A stretch of DNA of 64,000 nt from Polyangium jinanense (lineage in GTDB: Bacteria; Myxococcota; Polyangia; Polyangiales; Polyangiaceae): assembly GCF_028435365.1 (NCBI RefSeq), contig NZ_JAGTJJ010000030.1, positions 1 to 64,000 on the forward strand, in the 5' to 3' direction. This document shows positions 17,117 through 26,454 of this stretch, in pieces (the first letter of the stretch is position 1; every line of letters starts with the position of its first letter). The notes beneath the pieces were generated by a model that saw only the letters and a program-made list of their open reading frames with translations, was not told where the DNA came from and made no database searches. The position numbers were made by a program, and so were the translations under genes.

Positions 17117-20100
17117 TCATGCCTCCGCCGCGAGGGCCATGTCCGCCGCGGGTCGCTCGAAGAGCGCACGGAGGACACGTCCCGTCGCGGTCGCGCGCCG
17201 CGCCACGGCCTCGGGAGATCCCTCGGCCACGACACGACCGCCGCCTTTGCCGCCCTCGGGTCCGAGCTCGATCACGTGATCGGCGGCCGCGATCACGGCG
17301 GGGTGATGCTCGATGATCAGGAGCGAGTGGCCACGCTGCACGAGGCGATCGAGGACGTTCACGAGGCGCGCCACGTCGGAGAGATGCAGGCCCGTCGTGG
17401 GTTCGTCGAGCACGTAGAGCGTGGGCTTGGCGCGCGAGCCGCTGCAGAGCTCGTCGGCCAGCTTGAGGCGCTGCGCCTCGCCGCCCGAGAGCGTGTGCGA
17501 ACCCTGGCCGAGCCGGAGATAACCCACGCCGAGATCACACATCGTGGCGAGCGGCTCGCGGATCTTCGGGTGCGCCGCGAAGAGCTCGGCCGCCTCCTCG
17601 GCCGTACGGAGCAGGACATCGCCGATCGACATGCCGAGGTAACGTACGTCGAGCGTGGCCGGCTCGAAACGTGTTCCGCCGCAAGCCTCGCAGGTCGTGA
17701 CGACGTCGGGCAAGAACGACATCTCGTGCGAGATGACCCCCTGCCCTTCGCACACCTCGCAGCGACCGCCCTTCGCCGTGTTGAACGAGAAGCGCGCGGG
17801 GTCGTAGCCGCGCATCTTCGCGTCGGGCGTCGCGGCGAAGAGCTTGCGGACCTCGTCCCAGACGCCGAGGAAGGTGGCCGGGATCGAGCGCGGCGTGCGC
17901 CCGATGGGGGATTGATCCACGGCGACGGCGCGCGCGAGCGAGGGCGGCAAATGAAGCGCGTCGTGCGGGCCGGGATCGGGTCCCGCGAGGCCGAGGGCGT
18001 GCCGCACGGCGGGGTAGAGTACGTGACGGACGAGCGTGCTCTTCCCGGAGCCGGAGACGCCGGCGACGACGGTCATGCGCCCGAGCGGAACACGCAGCGC
18101 GTCGACGCGGAGGTTGTGGGCGCGCGCGCCTTCGATCTCCAGGAACTCGTCAGCAGGGCCGAGCCGCGTGCGCGCCGAGGCGAGCGCGCGCTCGCCGGAG
18201 AGGGCCTTCGCGGTGGGCGAGTTTGCCGTGCGAAGCACCTCGGAGGGCGTCCCCTGGGCGACGATGCGACCGCCGCCGCGCCCGCCGGTGGGGCCGAGAT
18301 CGATGAGGTAATCCGCGGCGCGGATGGTGTCCGCGTCGTGCTCGACCATGAGCACGGTGCTGCCCATGCCGGCGAGCTTGCGGAGGTTGTCGAGCAGCCG
18401 ATGCGTGTCGCGCGGATGCAGGCCGATCGTGGGCTCGTCGAGCACGTAGAGCGCGCCCGTGAGGCCACTGCCGAGCTGCGCGGCGAGACGGAGCCGTTGC
18501 ATCTCGCCTCCCGAGAGCGTGGCCGCGCGGCGATCGAGCGCGAGGTAGCCGAGGCCGACCTCCTCGACGAACGCGAGCCGCCGCGCAAGCTCACGGTGCG
18601 GCGCCTCGGCGACGAGCGCGCGGTCGCCTTCGAAGCGGAGCGCCTTCGCCCAGCGCACGGCCTCGGACACCGAGCGCGCGGTCGCCTCGTGGTACCGATC
18701 GCCGGCGAGGCGCACCGAGCGCGGGACGGGCGCGAGGCGCGAGCCGCCGCACGTGGTGCACGGCTCGTTCGATGCGTCGGTGAGATCGGCGCCTTCGCTC
18801 CCGCCGAGCACGCCCGTCCCCTCGCAGGCCTCGCAGCGACCTTGCTTGGTGTTGAACGAGAACCAGCGCGGATCGAGCTCGGGCACGCCCGCGCCGCAAC
18901 GAGGGCAGGTGCGCGTGGTGGAGAGGAGTTCTTCCTGCCCACGCGAATTGACGAGCTTGAGCGAGCCCTTGCCGAACGTGAGCGCGCGGTCGAACGTGGC
19001 GCGATCGAGGGCGTCGAGCTTGCCCTCGTGGATCACGAGATCGATCGAGTGCTCGCGCCGTTTGTCGAGGCGCGGCGGATCGTCGGTGCTCGCCCGCGTG
19101 CCGTCGACGATCGCCTCCGTGATGCCCGCGCGCGCCGCGGCCGTGAACACGTCGAGGTACGTGCCCTTGCGCGCGACGACCGCGGGCGCGAGCAGCGTGC
19201 GCGCGCCCCGCGTGGCGAGCAGCGCGCGGTACACCTCGTCGGGCGCGCGCGCGGTGATGGGGACGTCGCACGTCGGGCAGTGCGGATCGCCCACCTTGGC
19301 GAAGAGGAGCCGCAAATAGTGGGCGATCTCGGTGACGGTCGCGACCGTCGAGTTCGACCCCGATCGTGTCGTGCGCTGCTCGAGCGCGATCGCAGGCGGC
19401 ACGCCCGTGACGCGATCGACGTCGGGGCGCGGCATCGAGGGGAGGAACTGGCGCGCGTACGGCGTGAGCGTCTCCAGGAAGCGCCGTTGTCCTTCGGCGA
19501 AGACGACGTCGAACGCGAGCGTGCTCTTGCCCGAGCCGCTCGGCCCCGTGACGACGACGATCTGACCGTGCGGGATCGACGTGCAGACCTCCGCGAGGTT
19601 GTGCTCGCGCGCGTGCACGATCTCGATCGCCGACGGCGCGGGCGGATAGGCCGACTTTCCTCGGCGCGACGCGTCTCCGTTCGCCTTCTCCTTCCGCCGC
19701 GATGACGACGGCGGCGACGAAGGTTTCGCGAGATGCGCCGCGAGCGCGCGTCCCGTGCGCGTGCTCGTGCGCGCGACCTCCTCGGGTGTCCCCTCGGCGA
19801 CGATCTGCCCGCCGTCGCTCCCCGCACCCGGGCCGAGATCCACGACCCAGTCGGAGGCCGCGATCACATCGAGATCGTGATCGACGACGATGACGCTCCC
19901 GCCGCCGCGCACGAGGTCGCGCATGGCCTGGTTGAGCAGCAGCACCTCTTCCGCGTGCAGACCCGCGCTCGGCTCGTCGAGCAGGAAGAGCGAGCCCGCC
20001 GTCCGTTCGCCGAGGGCGCGCGCGAGCTTGAGCCGCTGCGCCTCGCCGCCGGAGAGCGTCGAGAGCGGCTGACCCAGCGCGAGGTAACCGAGACCAAGAC

Positions 20101-22501
20101 GCGCGAGCGGCCCGAGCGCGCGCACGATCGCCGGCTCACGCGCGAAGACCTCGAGCGCCTCGTCGATCGACAGCGCGAGCACGTCGGCCACGGAGCGGCC
20201 GTCCACCTTGACCGCGAGCACCTCGTCACGGAATCGTTTTCCTTGACAAACCGGGCAGGTCAACGAGACGTCGGCGAGGAACTGCATCTCGATCGTCTCG
20301 GCGCCCTCGCCCGCGCACGACTCGCATCGTCCGAGCGCGACGTTGAACGAGAAGTGCCCCGCCGTGAGCTTTCGCGCGGCCGCCTCGGGCTCCGCGGCGA
20401 ACTTCTGGCGGATGCGGTTCCACGCGCCCGTGTACGTCGCGGGGTTGCCGCGCGAGGTGCGTCCGAGCGGGGCTTGATCGACGAGCGTGACGACCTTGAT
20501 CCCGCTCGTGCCTTCGATCTTCTTGTGCGGTCCCGCGGGCTCGATGTCCTTGTAGCCGCGGGCCCGCGCGAGGGCGCGGTAGAGCACGTCCTCCACGAGC
20601 GTGCTCTTGCCGGATCCGCTCGCGCCCGTCACGCACACGACCTGCCCGAGCGGCAAGCGCGTGCTCACGTCCTTCAAGTTGTTCGCGCGCGCCCCCACGA
20701 TGGAGATCGATCCACGCGCCGCAGGCCGCTCCTCCGCCGATGCAACGCTCGCCGCGCCTCGCGCGAGCGCGCGCCCCGTCGGCAGATCGGTCCTTCGCGC
20801 GAGCTCCGCCGGCGCGCCGTCGAACACCACGCGACCGCCCTGCTTGCCCGCGCCGGGTCCGAGCTCGACCACACGATCCGAGGCCCGGATCACGAGCGGC
20901 TCGTGCTCGATCACCACCACGACGTTCCCGCGCGCCGCGAGCTCGCGCATCGCCTCGATGAGCGGCGGGATGTCGCTCGCGTGCAGCCCTACCGTCGGCT
21001 CGTCGAGCACGAACAGCGCGCCCGTGAGCGACGTCCCGAGCGCGCCCGTCAACGTCACGCGTTGCGCCTCACCGCCCGAGAGCGTCCGCGCTTGCCGATC
21101 GAGCGTCAGGTACCCGAGCCCCACGCGCTCCAGGTACGAGAGCCGCTGCGCGAGCTCCTTCCGCGCGATCTCCCCCTGCCCCGTCGTCGCCTTCAAGCGC
21201 TCGAGCAGAGCCCGCGCCTCGCGCAGCTCGAGCCCGTGCCAGCTCGCGAGATCGAGCCCGCCCACGCGGTAGAGCAAGGACTCCGGCGACAGGCGCTTGC
21301 CGTCGCAGGTCGCGCACGGATCGTAGGAGCGGTACCGCGCGAGCAGCACGCGGATGTGCATCTTGTACGTGCGCGTCTCCAGCCACTTGAACCACGCGCG
21401 CACGCCGGGGTACCTGTCACCGCGGAAGCTGCCCTCGCCGTCGAGCACCTGCGCGCGCTGCGCCTCGGTGAGCTCCTTCCACGGCGCGTCGAGCGGGATG
21501 CCCTTCTTCTCGCAGAACTTCTTGAGGACCTTCCGCTCCCACGACGTGCTCGACCCCGTCCACGGCCGGATCGCCCCGCCTTCGAGGGTCTTCTCCTCGT
21601 CGGGGATCACCTTGCCCCAGTCCACGCCGATCGTCCGGCCAAACCCGCGACACCCCGGGCACGCGCCGATGGGAGACTGGTACGAGAACAGGCCCGGCCG
21701 TGCGGCGTCGAAGCTCCGCGCGCACGACGGGCAGGCGAGCCCACGCGGCACGAGCACGCGCCGTCCCGCGCCGTTCGCGCCCGAGCCGCCGACGTAGAGC
21801 GCCACGCCTCCCTCGGCCCGCTGCCACGCCTCCTCGATCGCCGATCCGAGGCGCCGCGCATCCCGCGCGCCGATCTTCACGCGGTCGACGATCACCTCGA
21901 CCCCGCCGCCCGCGCCGAGCGCGTCGCTCGGCCCGACCTCGTCGATGTCCCGCACCTCGCCGCGCACGAGCAGACGCCGGTAGCCCGCTTCGAGCAGCGT
22001 CTCGCGCACGTCGAGCAGCTCCTCGGTGCCGGCGACGGGCACACGGTACGTCACGAGCGCGGTCGATCCCTCGTGGCTCTCCACGGCCTTCGACGCGGCC
22101 GTCACCGCATCGACGCGGACCGCCGGAACCTGGCACGTGGGGCACACGGGCGTGGCCTCGCGGGCGAACACGGCCGACAGGTACGGCTCGAGGTCGGCCA
22201 TCGTGGCGACCGTCGAACGCGAGCTCTTCACGGGCGCGCGTCGATCGACGGCCACGCCCGCGGCGACCGGATCGAGCTCGTCGATCGGCGGCCGTTCGAG
22301 CCGCTCCAGGAACTGCCGCGCGTACGGGCTGAAGCTCTCCACGAAGCGGCGTTGCCCTTCCGAGTAGAGCGTATCGAGCGCGAGGGAGGATTTTCCCGCG
22401 CCGGAGACGCCCGTGAAGCAAACGAGCTGCCCGGGCACGAGCTCGAGGTCGATGCCCTGGAGGTTGTGGGTGCGCGCGCCGCGGATGCGGATGGGTTGCA
22501 T
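17117..22501 (-). CDS. uvrA: Tandem (double-length) UvrA, four ABC modules
   Basis: A 1794-aa protein, almost twice a normal UvrA (about 940). Four intact P-loops are visible: GVSGAGKSS (about residue 31), TGASGSGKST (about 630), TGPSGSGKST (about 990) and AGVSGSGKST (about 1485). Each has its LSGGE signature and a LDEP Walker B. Zinc-finger pairs occur in both halves (CPSC...CPGC, CESC...CPVC, CPRC...CEAC, CEVC...CEAC). The second UvrA begins near residue 957 (SAIEIVHAREHNLAEV). It therefore looks like a covalent UvrA dimer for nucleotide excision repair lesion recognition. Double-length UvrA proteins exist in other bacteria. All catalytic motifs are kept in both halves, so both are probably active. 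Confidence 0.95.
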   Translation of the reverse strand: MQPIRIRGARTHNLQGIDLELVPGQLVCFTGVSGAGKSSLALDTLYSEGQRRFVESFSPYARQFLERLERPPIDELDPVAAGVAVDRRAPVKSSRSTVATMADLEPYLSAVFAREATPVCPTCQVPAVRVDAVTAASKAVESHEGSTALVTYRVPVAGTEELLDVRETLLEAGYRRLLVRGEVRDIDEVGPSDALGAGGGVEVIVDRVKIGARDARRLGSAIEEAWQRAEGGVALYVGGSGANGAGRRVLVPRGLACPSCARSFDAARPGLFSYQSPIGACPGCRGFGRTIGVDWGKVIPDEEKTLEGGAIRPWTGSSTSWERKVLKKFCEKKGIPLDAPWKELTEAQRAQVLDGEGSFRGDRYPGVRAWFKWLETRTYKMHIRVLLARYRSYDPCATCDGKRLSPESLLYRVGGLDLASWHGLELREARALLERLKATTGQGEIARKELAQRLSYLERVGLGYLTLDRQARTLSGGEAQRVTLTGALGTSLTGALFVLDEPTVGLHASDIPPLIEAMRELAARGNVVVVIEHEPLVIRASDRVVELGPGAGKQGGRVVFDGAPAELARRTDLPTGRALARGAASVASAEERPAARGSISIVGARANNLKDVSTRLPLGQVVCVTGASGSGKSTLVEDVLYRALARARGYKDIEPAGPHKKIEGTSGIKVVTLVDQAPLGRTSRGNPATYTGAWNRIRQKFAAEPEAAARKLTAGHFSFNVALGRCESCAGEGAETIEMQFLADVSLTCPVCQGKRFRDEVLAVKVDGRSVADVLALSIDEALEVFAREPAIVRALGPLARLGLGYLALGQPLSTLSGGEAQRLKLARALGERTAGSLFLLDEPSAGLHAEEVLLLNQAMRDLVRGGGSVIVVDHDLDVIAASDWVVDLGPGAGSDGGQIVAEGTPEEVARTSTRTGRALAAHLAKPSSPPSSSRRKEKANGDASRRGKSAYPPAPSAIEIVHAREHNLAEVCTSIPHGQIVVVTGPSGSGKSTLAFDVVFAEGQRRFLETLTPYARQFLPSMPRPDVDRVTGVPPAIALEQRTTRSGSNSTVATVTEIAHYLRLLFAKVGDPHCPTCDVPITARAPDEVYRALLATRGARTLLAPAVVARKGTYLDVFTAAARAGITEAIVDGTRASTDDPPRLDKRREHSIDLVIHEGKLDALDRATFDRALTFGKGSLKLVNSRGQEELLSTTRTCPRCGAGVPELDPRWFSFNTKQGRCEACEGTGVLGGSEGADLTDASNEPCTTCGGSRLAPVPRSVRLAGDRYHEATARSVSEAVRWAKALRFEGDRALVAEAPHRELARRLAFVEEVGLGYLALDRRAATLSGGEMQRLRLAAQLGSGLTGALYVLDEPTIGLHPRDTHRLLDNLRKLAGMGSTVLMVEHDADTIRAADYLIDLGPTGGRGGGRIVAQGTPSEVLRTANSPTAKALSGERALASARTRLGPADEFLEIEGARAHNLRVDALRVPLGRMTVVAGVSGSGKSTLVRHVLYPAVRHALGLAGPDPGPHDALHLPPSLARAVAVDQSPIGRTPRSIPATFLGVWDEVRKLFAATPDAKMRGYDPARFSFNTAKGGRCEVCEGQGVISHEMSFLPDVVTTCEACGGTRFEPATLDVRYLGMSIGDVLLRTAEEAAELFAAHPKIREPLATMCDLGVGYLRLGQGSHTLSGGEAQRLKLADELCSGSRAKPTLYVLDEPTTGLHLSDVARLVNVLDRLVQRGHSLLIIEHHPAVIAAADHVIELGPEGGKGGGRVVAEGSPEAVARRATATGRVLRALFERPAADMALAAEA

Positions 22502-22714
22502 GGCTTCGCTCTCTGCGGTGAGGGGTGATGCGGGAAAGACTCGGACAGAGGCGCGGGCGTACTAGCACGGCGCGCGGGTTTGTCGCGGAACGGACGCTCG
22601 TCCGCCTATGGACGCAGGACGCACGGCGCGCTAGCCCTACACGAGCGTCTGCCGGGAGAGCGGCTCTTCGGGCGGCGTTTGGCCGTAGCGACAGCGATCA
22701 AAGGTGTCAACCAC

Positions 22715-23191
22715 GTGAGCGGGAAAGAAGCGAGCGACGAGAAGCTCATCGTGCGAAACCGGAGGGCCGGCTTCGAGTACGAGCTCGGCGAGCGCTTCGA
22801 AGCCGGGATCGTGCTCGTCGGCAGCGAGGTCAAGATGCTGCGCGACGGAAAGGCCGACCTCTCCGACGCGTGGTGCGCCATCACGAACGACGAGGCGTTC
22901 CTGCACGGCATGCTGATCCCCGAGATGCCGGGCGCCGCGTTCGGGCACGTCGCGAAGCGGTCGCGCAAGCTCCTCCTGCACGGCACGGAGATCGATCAGA
23001 TCCGCAAGGCCGTGGAGCGCGAGGGCATGACGGTCGCGGCCACGCGGCTCTATTTCAAGAAGGGACGCGCGAAGGTCGAGCTCGCGCTGGCGAAGGGCAA
23101 AAAGCAGGCGGACAAACGCGAGACGGTCAAGCAACGCGAGGCCGAGCGGGAAGCCCGCGCCGCGATGGGCCGGGGCCGCCGGGCGGAGTGA
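22715..23191 (+). CDS. smpB: SsrA-binding protein SmpB
   Basis: A 158-aa SmpB, which delivers tmRNA to stalled ribosomes. The OB-fold core is recognisable: ERFEAGIVLVGSEVKMLRDGKADLSDAWC and AYEYEL-like GFEYELGE, followed by KRSRKLLLH and a basic C-terminal tail (KKGRAKVELALAKGKKQADKRE). The GTG start at 22715 gives a normal length and has AAAGGTG about 9 bases upstream. No ssrA gene was recognised in the window. A small gene follows two bases later. Confidence 0.95.
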   Translation: MSGKEASDEKLIVRNRRAGFEYELGERFEAGIVLVGSEVKMLRDGKADLSDAWCAITNDEAFLHGMLIPEMPGAAFGHVAKRSRKLLLHGTEIDQIRKAVEREGMTVAATRLYFKKGRAKVELALAKGKKQADKRETVKQREAEREARAAMGRGRRAE

Positions 23192-23193
23192 AC

Positions 23194-23481
23194 ATGCCGC
23201 ATCTGACGCTCGTGAAGGGTGGCTCGGCCGATCTCGTGGCCCTCGACGGCGATCGGGTGAGCCTTCGATCCACCGAGGCCTTTGCGCCGGGAGCGCCGCT
23301 CGCTGGCAACCTCGCGACGAGCTCGCTCGTGCGCGTGAAGGTGCACCGCTGCCGAAGGCAGGACGACGCCTTCCTGGTCGAAGGCCGCCTCGTCGACGCG
23401 ACGCGGCGCCTTCGCGAAGAGCTCTCCGCCCTGCTCCCTCCCCCTGCAGGCGGGGGCTCGGGCGACGCAGGCTCGCCGTAA
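23194..23481 (+). CDS. Small PilZ-like protein, cotranscribed with smpB
   Basis: A 95-aa protein whose ATG starts two bases after the smpB stop (TGA then ACATG). The core (LVALDGDRVSLRSTEAFAPGAPLAGNL...LVRVKVHRCRRQDDAFLVEGRLVDATRRLREEL) has the size and strand pattern of a single PilZ-like beta-barrel, but the RxxxR and DxSxxG nucleotide motifs are not clearly present, so c-di-GMP binding is doubtful. Cotranscription with smpB is evident from spacing. Confidence 0.6.
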   Translation: MPHLTLVKGGSADLVALDGDRVSLRSTEAFAPGAPLAGNLATSSLVRVKVHRCRRQDDAFLVEGRLVDATRRLREELSALLPPPAGGGSGDAGSP

Positions 23482-23551
23482 ACGTCGCCCCACAATCCCG
23501 GGCCAACGCCGTCGCCCTGCGTGCCGGATCGAGGTTTTTCGTGTCCACCCG

Positions 23552-23570
23552 GGGTCTGTATTCCAGACCC
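23552..23570. other. Perfect hairpin in the gap before the DUF362 gene
   Basis: gggtctg (23552-23558), loop tattc, cagaccc (23564-23570). It lies 71 bases after the PilZ-like gene. It lacks a following U-run, so terminator function is uncertain. The rest of the 195-base gap shows nothing else. Confidence 0.4.
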
Positions 23571-23676
23571 ATGAACAAATGTAAAGCGATTCCTCGATCG
23601 CGCGACATTTCCAGGGGTTCGCGTCGCCTGGCTGACGGCATTGCCCGATCCGACGGGCCCCCCTAGGCTCGAAGAC

Positions 23677-25200
23677 ATGAAGATCGCGTCGCGCCCCCGG
23701 GTCATCATTCGCCGTTGCCCCACCTACGACGTCGAGCAGATCCGCCGGATCGTTCGGGAGGGGCTCGAGGAGCTGGATCTCCGGCCGCACGGCCGCACGC
23801 TGGTCAAGCCGAACTGCGTCGCGTCGGGCCCGTCGTTCCCGCACGCGTACACGCGGCCGGAGTTTTTGGAGGGCGTGCTGCGCGCCTTGCAGGACCGGAA
23901 CGACGGCCGCGTGAAGGAGCTCGCTCTCGGCGAGCGCTGCGGCATCACGCTCCCCACGCGCATGAGTTTCGACGGCGCGGGCTACTACCCGATGCTCCAG
24001 CGCACCGGCGTGAAGCACTACCACTTCGAGGAGGAGCCGCAGGTCGAGATCCGACTCACCCACAAGGAGCGGCTGCGCGACTACCTCTTCACGCCCGAGC
24101 CCGTCGCGAAGGCCGACTTCTTCGTCAACTGCCCCAAGTTCAAGAGCCACCCCTGGACCACCGTGACGTTCTCCATGAAGAACTACATCGGCATCCAGGA
24201 CGATCGGCACCGCCTCATCGACCACGACCACCGGCTCGACGAGAAGATCGCGGACCTCCAGTACATCGTTCAGCCGCAGTTCATCGCCATCGACGCGATT
24301 GTCGCCGGCGAGGGCCGCATGCTCACGCCCATCCCGCGCAAGCTCGGGCTCGTCATCATGGGCAACTCGCAGGCCGCGTTCGACGCGCTCTGCTGTCACA
24401 TCATCGGCGTCGATCCCTACACCGTGGATCACCTCCGCCTCGCGTCCGAGCGGGGCTTCGGCTCGCTCGATCTCGACGCGCTGGAGATCAGCGGCGACGT
24501 GACGCTCGAAGAGGCGCAGGCGATGGCCAAGGGCTTCAAGGTCGGCCTCGTGCGCGTCGAGAAGTACTTCGAGGGCTCGCACATCACCGCGTACGCCGGC
24601 CCGCCGCCGGAGCCGGAGCGCACCGACTACTGCTGGGGCGGTTGTCCGGGCGCGCTCGAGGAGGCCATCGAGATCCTGCGTCTCTACGACGAGCAGTGCG
24701 ACGAGAAGATGCCGCGCATGCACATCGTCTTCGGCGCCTACGAAGGAAAGATCGACGCGGCGCCGGGCGAGCGCGTGGTGTTCATCGGCGACTGCGCGAA
24801 GTGGTCGGGCAACCTCCACGGCCGCCTCGTGAACGTCGAGAGCCTCTACAAGGACCGCGCCCACAAGGACCCGTACCACGCCAAACACGACGACATCTTC
24901 GCGAAGGCGGTGACCGTGATGCGGAAGATGGCCACCACGGATCCGAGCGAGCCGCTGCGCCTCGAAGGCTGTCCCGTCAGCGTGGCCGAGCAGGTGCTCA
25001 CGCTCGTCGAGATCGGCAAGACGAAGAACCCGTACCTCTCGCCCGCGGACGCCGTGCGCTTCAGCAAGGGCTACCTCGGCTGGCAAGGCAAGGCGCTCAT
25101 GAAGCGCATCTCCGGCAAGCCCTACCAGATCCACGGGCCCTGCGAGCGCGGGCAAGCCGCGCCCGAGGTCTCGCCGCCTACGCTTCCGGACGCAGAGTAA
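23677..25200 (+). CDS. DUF362 domain protein
   Basis: A 507-aa cytoplasmic protein of the DUF362 family. Visible family features are VKPNCVASGPSFPHAYTRPE, the central NCPKFKSHPWTTVTFSMKNYIGIQDD and the GGYLP-like tail replaced by CWGGCPGALEEAIE. Several cysteines (CGITLP, NCPKF, CCHIIGVD, CWGGCPG, GDCAKW) could bind iron-sulphur, but there is no ferredoxin repeat at the C-terminus. DUF362 proteins are linked to iron-sulphur enzymes and methylotransferases; the exact role here is unknown. The ATG at 23677 is preferred over a TTG 12 codons earlier. The 3' end overlaps the next gene by 23 bases. Confidence 0.85.
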   Translation: MKIASRPRVIIRRCPTYDVEQIRRIVREGLEELDLRPHGRTLVKPNCVASGPSFPHAYTRPEFLEGVLRALQDRNDGRVKELALGERCGITLPTRMSFDGAGYYPMLQRTGVKHYHFEEEPQVEIRLTHKERLRDYLFTPEPVAKADFFVNCPKFKSHPWTTVTFSMKNYIGIQDDRHRLIDHDHRLDEKIADLQYIVQPQFIAIDAIVAGEGRMLTPIPRKLGLVIMGNSQAAFDALCCHIIGVDPYTVDHLRLASERGFGSLDLDALEISGDVTLEEAQAMAKGFKVGLVRVEKYFEGSHITAYAGPPPEPERTDYCWGGCPGALEEAIEILRLYDEQCDEKMPRMHIVFGAYEGKIDAAPGERVVFIGDCAKWSGNLHGRLVNVESLYKDRAHKDPYHAKHDDIFAKAVTVMRKMATTDPSEPLRLEGCPVSVAEQVLTLVEIGKTKNPYLSPADAVRFSKGYLGWQGKALMKRISGKPYQIHGPCERGQAAPEVSPPTLPDAE

Positions 25201-25732
25201 CGTCGAAGAGAACCTCGACTTCGTCGCGGATCCGGAACGCGCCGAGCGGCCCCTTCACCTCACGAAGGCCGAGCCGCATCATCGAAAGCGCGGTGCGTCC
25301 GGAGACACGCGTCCGGCCCGCTTCCTCCGTCACGCGCAGCGAGACCGGCAGCGAGCTCCGACCCCTCCAAACCTCGACCGTCACCTCCGCGCGATCCCGT
25401 GACGTGCCCTTCGCGTGGACACGCACCTCCTTCGTCCCCGGGAACACCTCGTCGCGGATCTTCCGCTCGATGTCCGAGCGATCCGAGGACGAGAGCGCCG
25501 ACGTATCGACGCGCTCTCCATGCAACGTCCCCACGACCTGCAGCGCGGCGACCGGCACGACGAGCTCCGCGGAAAACCCCTCGCCTTCGAGCGTGGCGCG
25601 ACCGGAGAACACGGACGCCGTGATCTCGAGGTCGTGCGCGAGACGCGCCAGCATCCCGCTCGCGCGGGTGTGAACGAGAAGCTTGGAGGACGAACGATCG
25701 ACGATCAACGCGGACACAATCACTCGCGACAC
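25178..25732 (-). CDS. YceI-like lipid-binding protein
   Basis: A 184-aa beta-barrel-like protein without signal peptide: VDRSSSKLLVHTRASGMLARLAHDLEITASVFSGRATLEGEGFSAELVVPVAALQV is the N-terminal half of the YceI fold, and the EVFPGTKEVRVHAKG segment corresponds to its middle region. YceI proteins bind isoprenoid-like lipids in a cavity. Being cytoplasmic here is unusual, since the classic members are periplasmic. It is the last gene of a coupled ABC transport operon, overlapping the permease by 13 bases, which suggests it handles the transported substrate. Confidence 0.75.
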   Translation of the reverse strand: MSRVIVSALIVDRSSSKLLVHTRASGMLARLAHDLEITASVFSGRATLEGEGFSAELVVPVAALQVVGTLHGERVDTSALSSSDRSDIERKIRDEVFPGTKEVRVHAKGTSRDRAEVTVEVWRGRSSLPVSLRVTEEAGRTRVSGRTALSMMRLGLREVKGPLGAFRIRDEVEVLFDVTLRPEA

Positions 25733-26454
25733 CTCGACGCAGCGAACACCGGAAGCAGCATCGCCATGAGCAGAAGAGCCACGGAGCTCTGCGGCTGCGA
25801 GAGCCCGAGCGGTCCTTCACCGCCGAGCAGGTTGCGTCCGTGCGCGCGTGGCAGGAGCGCCGCGAAGAGGCCCGCGCCGCTGCCGAAGAGGAAGTCGAGG
25901 ACGAGCGGCACGAGGCGCCCGCGGCCACGTTCGAGGAACGTCGCGCCGAACGCGAACCAGCCGCCGTACGCCGCGCCGACGAGGGCGCCGATCCAGCCGC
26001 TCGTGAAGGCATCCCGCGCGAACGGCGGCGCCGCGGCCGACTGCGCGGACGCGACGGCGACGAGGGCGAGCAGCGCAGAGCTCACAGCCGAAGCGATCAC
26101 GAGCGCCACGCCGATCCCGAGCGCGACGTCGCGACGAGAAGCGCCGTACCGCGCGACGGGCCAGGCCGCGTCACGCAGCTTCACGCGATCACATGCGCGC
26201 GCCGCGAGGGCGAAGCAGAATAGCGGGACGACGAGGCGGAACGTCGCGGCGAGCGAACGATCAACCGCGGCGGCCGTGGTCACGCGGCGCTCGATGAGCC
26301 CGCCGGCGAGCGCGAGCGCGAGCGCGAGGATCGCCGTGAGCACGACGCCGCGCCCCATGAGCCTGCGAGCCCCCATCGCGGCCCCGAGCGAGATGCCCAC
26401 GAAGGCGCTCGCGCCGCGAGGCAACGTGGCCTCTGGCCTTTGCTGCGACGTCAT
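25720..26454 (-). CDS. Putative ABC-type permease, first copy in coding order after the ATPase
   Basis: A 244-aa polytopic membrane protein with about six helices (LTAILALALALAGGLI, LVVPLFCFALAARA, VALGIGVALVIASAVSSALL, GALVGAAYGGWFAFGATF, LVLDFLFGSGAGLFAALL, SSVALLLMAMLLPVFAA). It has no recognised family motif, but gene context (ATPase upstream, overlap of four bases as ATGA) makes it an ABC transporter transmembrane partner. A cytoplasmic N-terminus precedes the first helix at about residue 35. Confidence 0.6.
   Translation of the reverse strand: MTSQQRPEATLPRGASAFVGISLGAAMGARRLMGRGVVLTAILALALALAGGLIERRVTTAAAVDRSLAATFRLVVPLFCFALAARACDRVKLRDAAWPVARYGASRRDVALGIGVALVIASAVSSALLALVAVASAQSAAAPPFARDAFTSGWIGALVGAAYGGWFAFGATFLERGRGRLVPLVLDFLFGSGAGLFAALLPRAHGRNLLGGEGPLGLSQPQSSVALLLMAMLLPVFAASRCRE

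Noticed and set aside
16268..22528. Two very long plus-strand frames (1145 and 931 aa) opposite uvrA
   Set aside because: Both are read from the complement of the UvrA codons; they are Arg/Glu/Ala-rich with no motif or ribosome binding site.
23521..23600. A tRNA-like fold around the gggtctg hairpin
   Set aside because: Only one stem fits; no acceptor, D or T arms and no CCA-like end can be paired.
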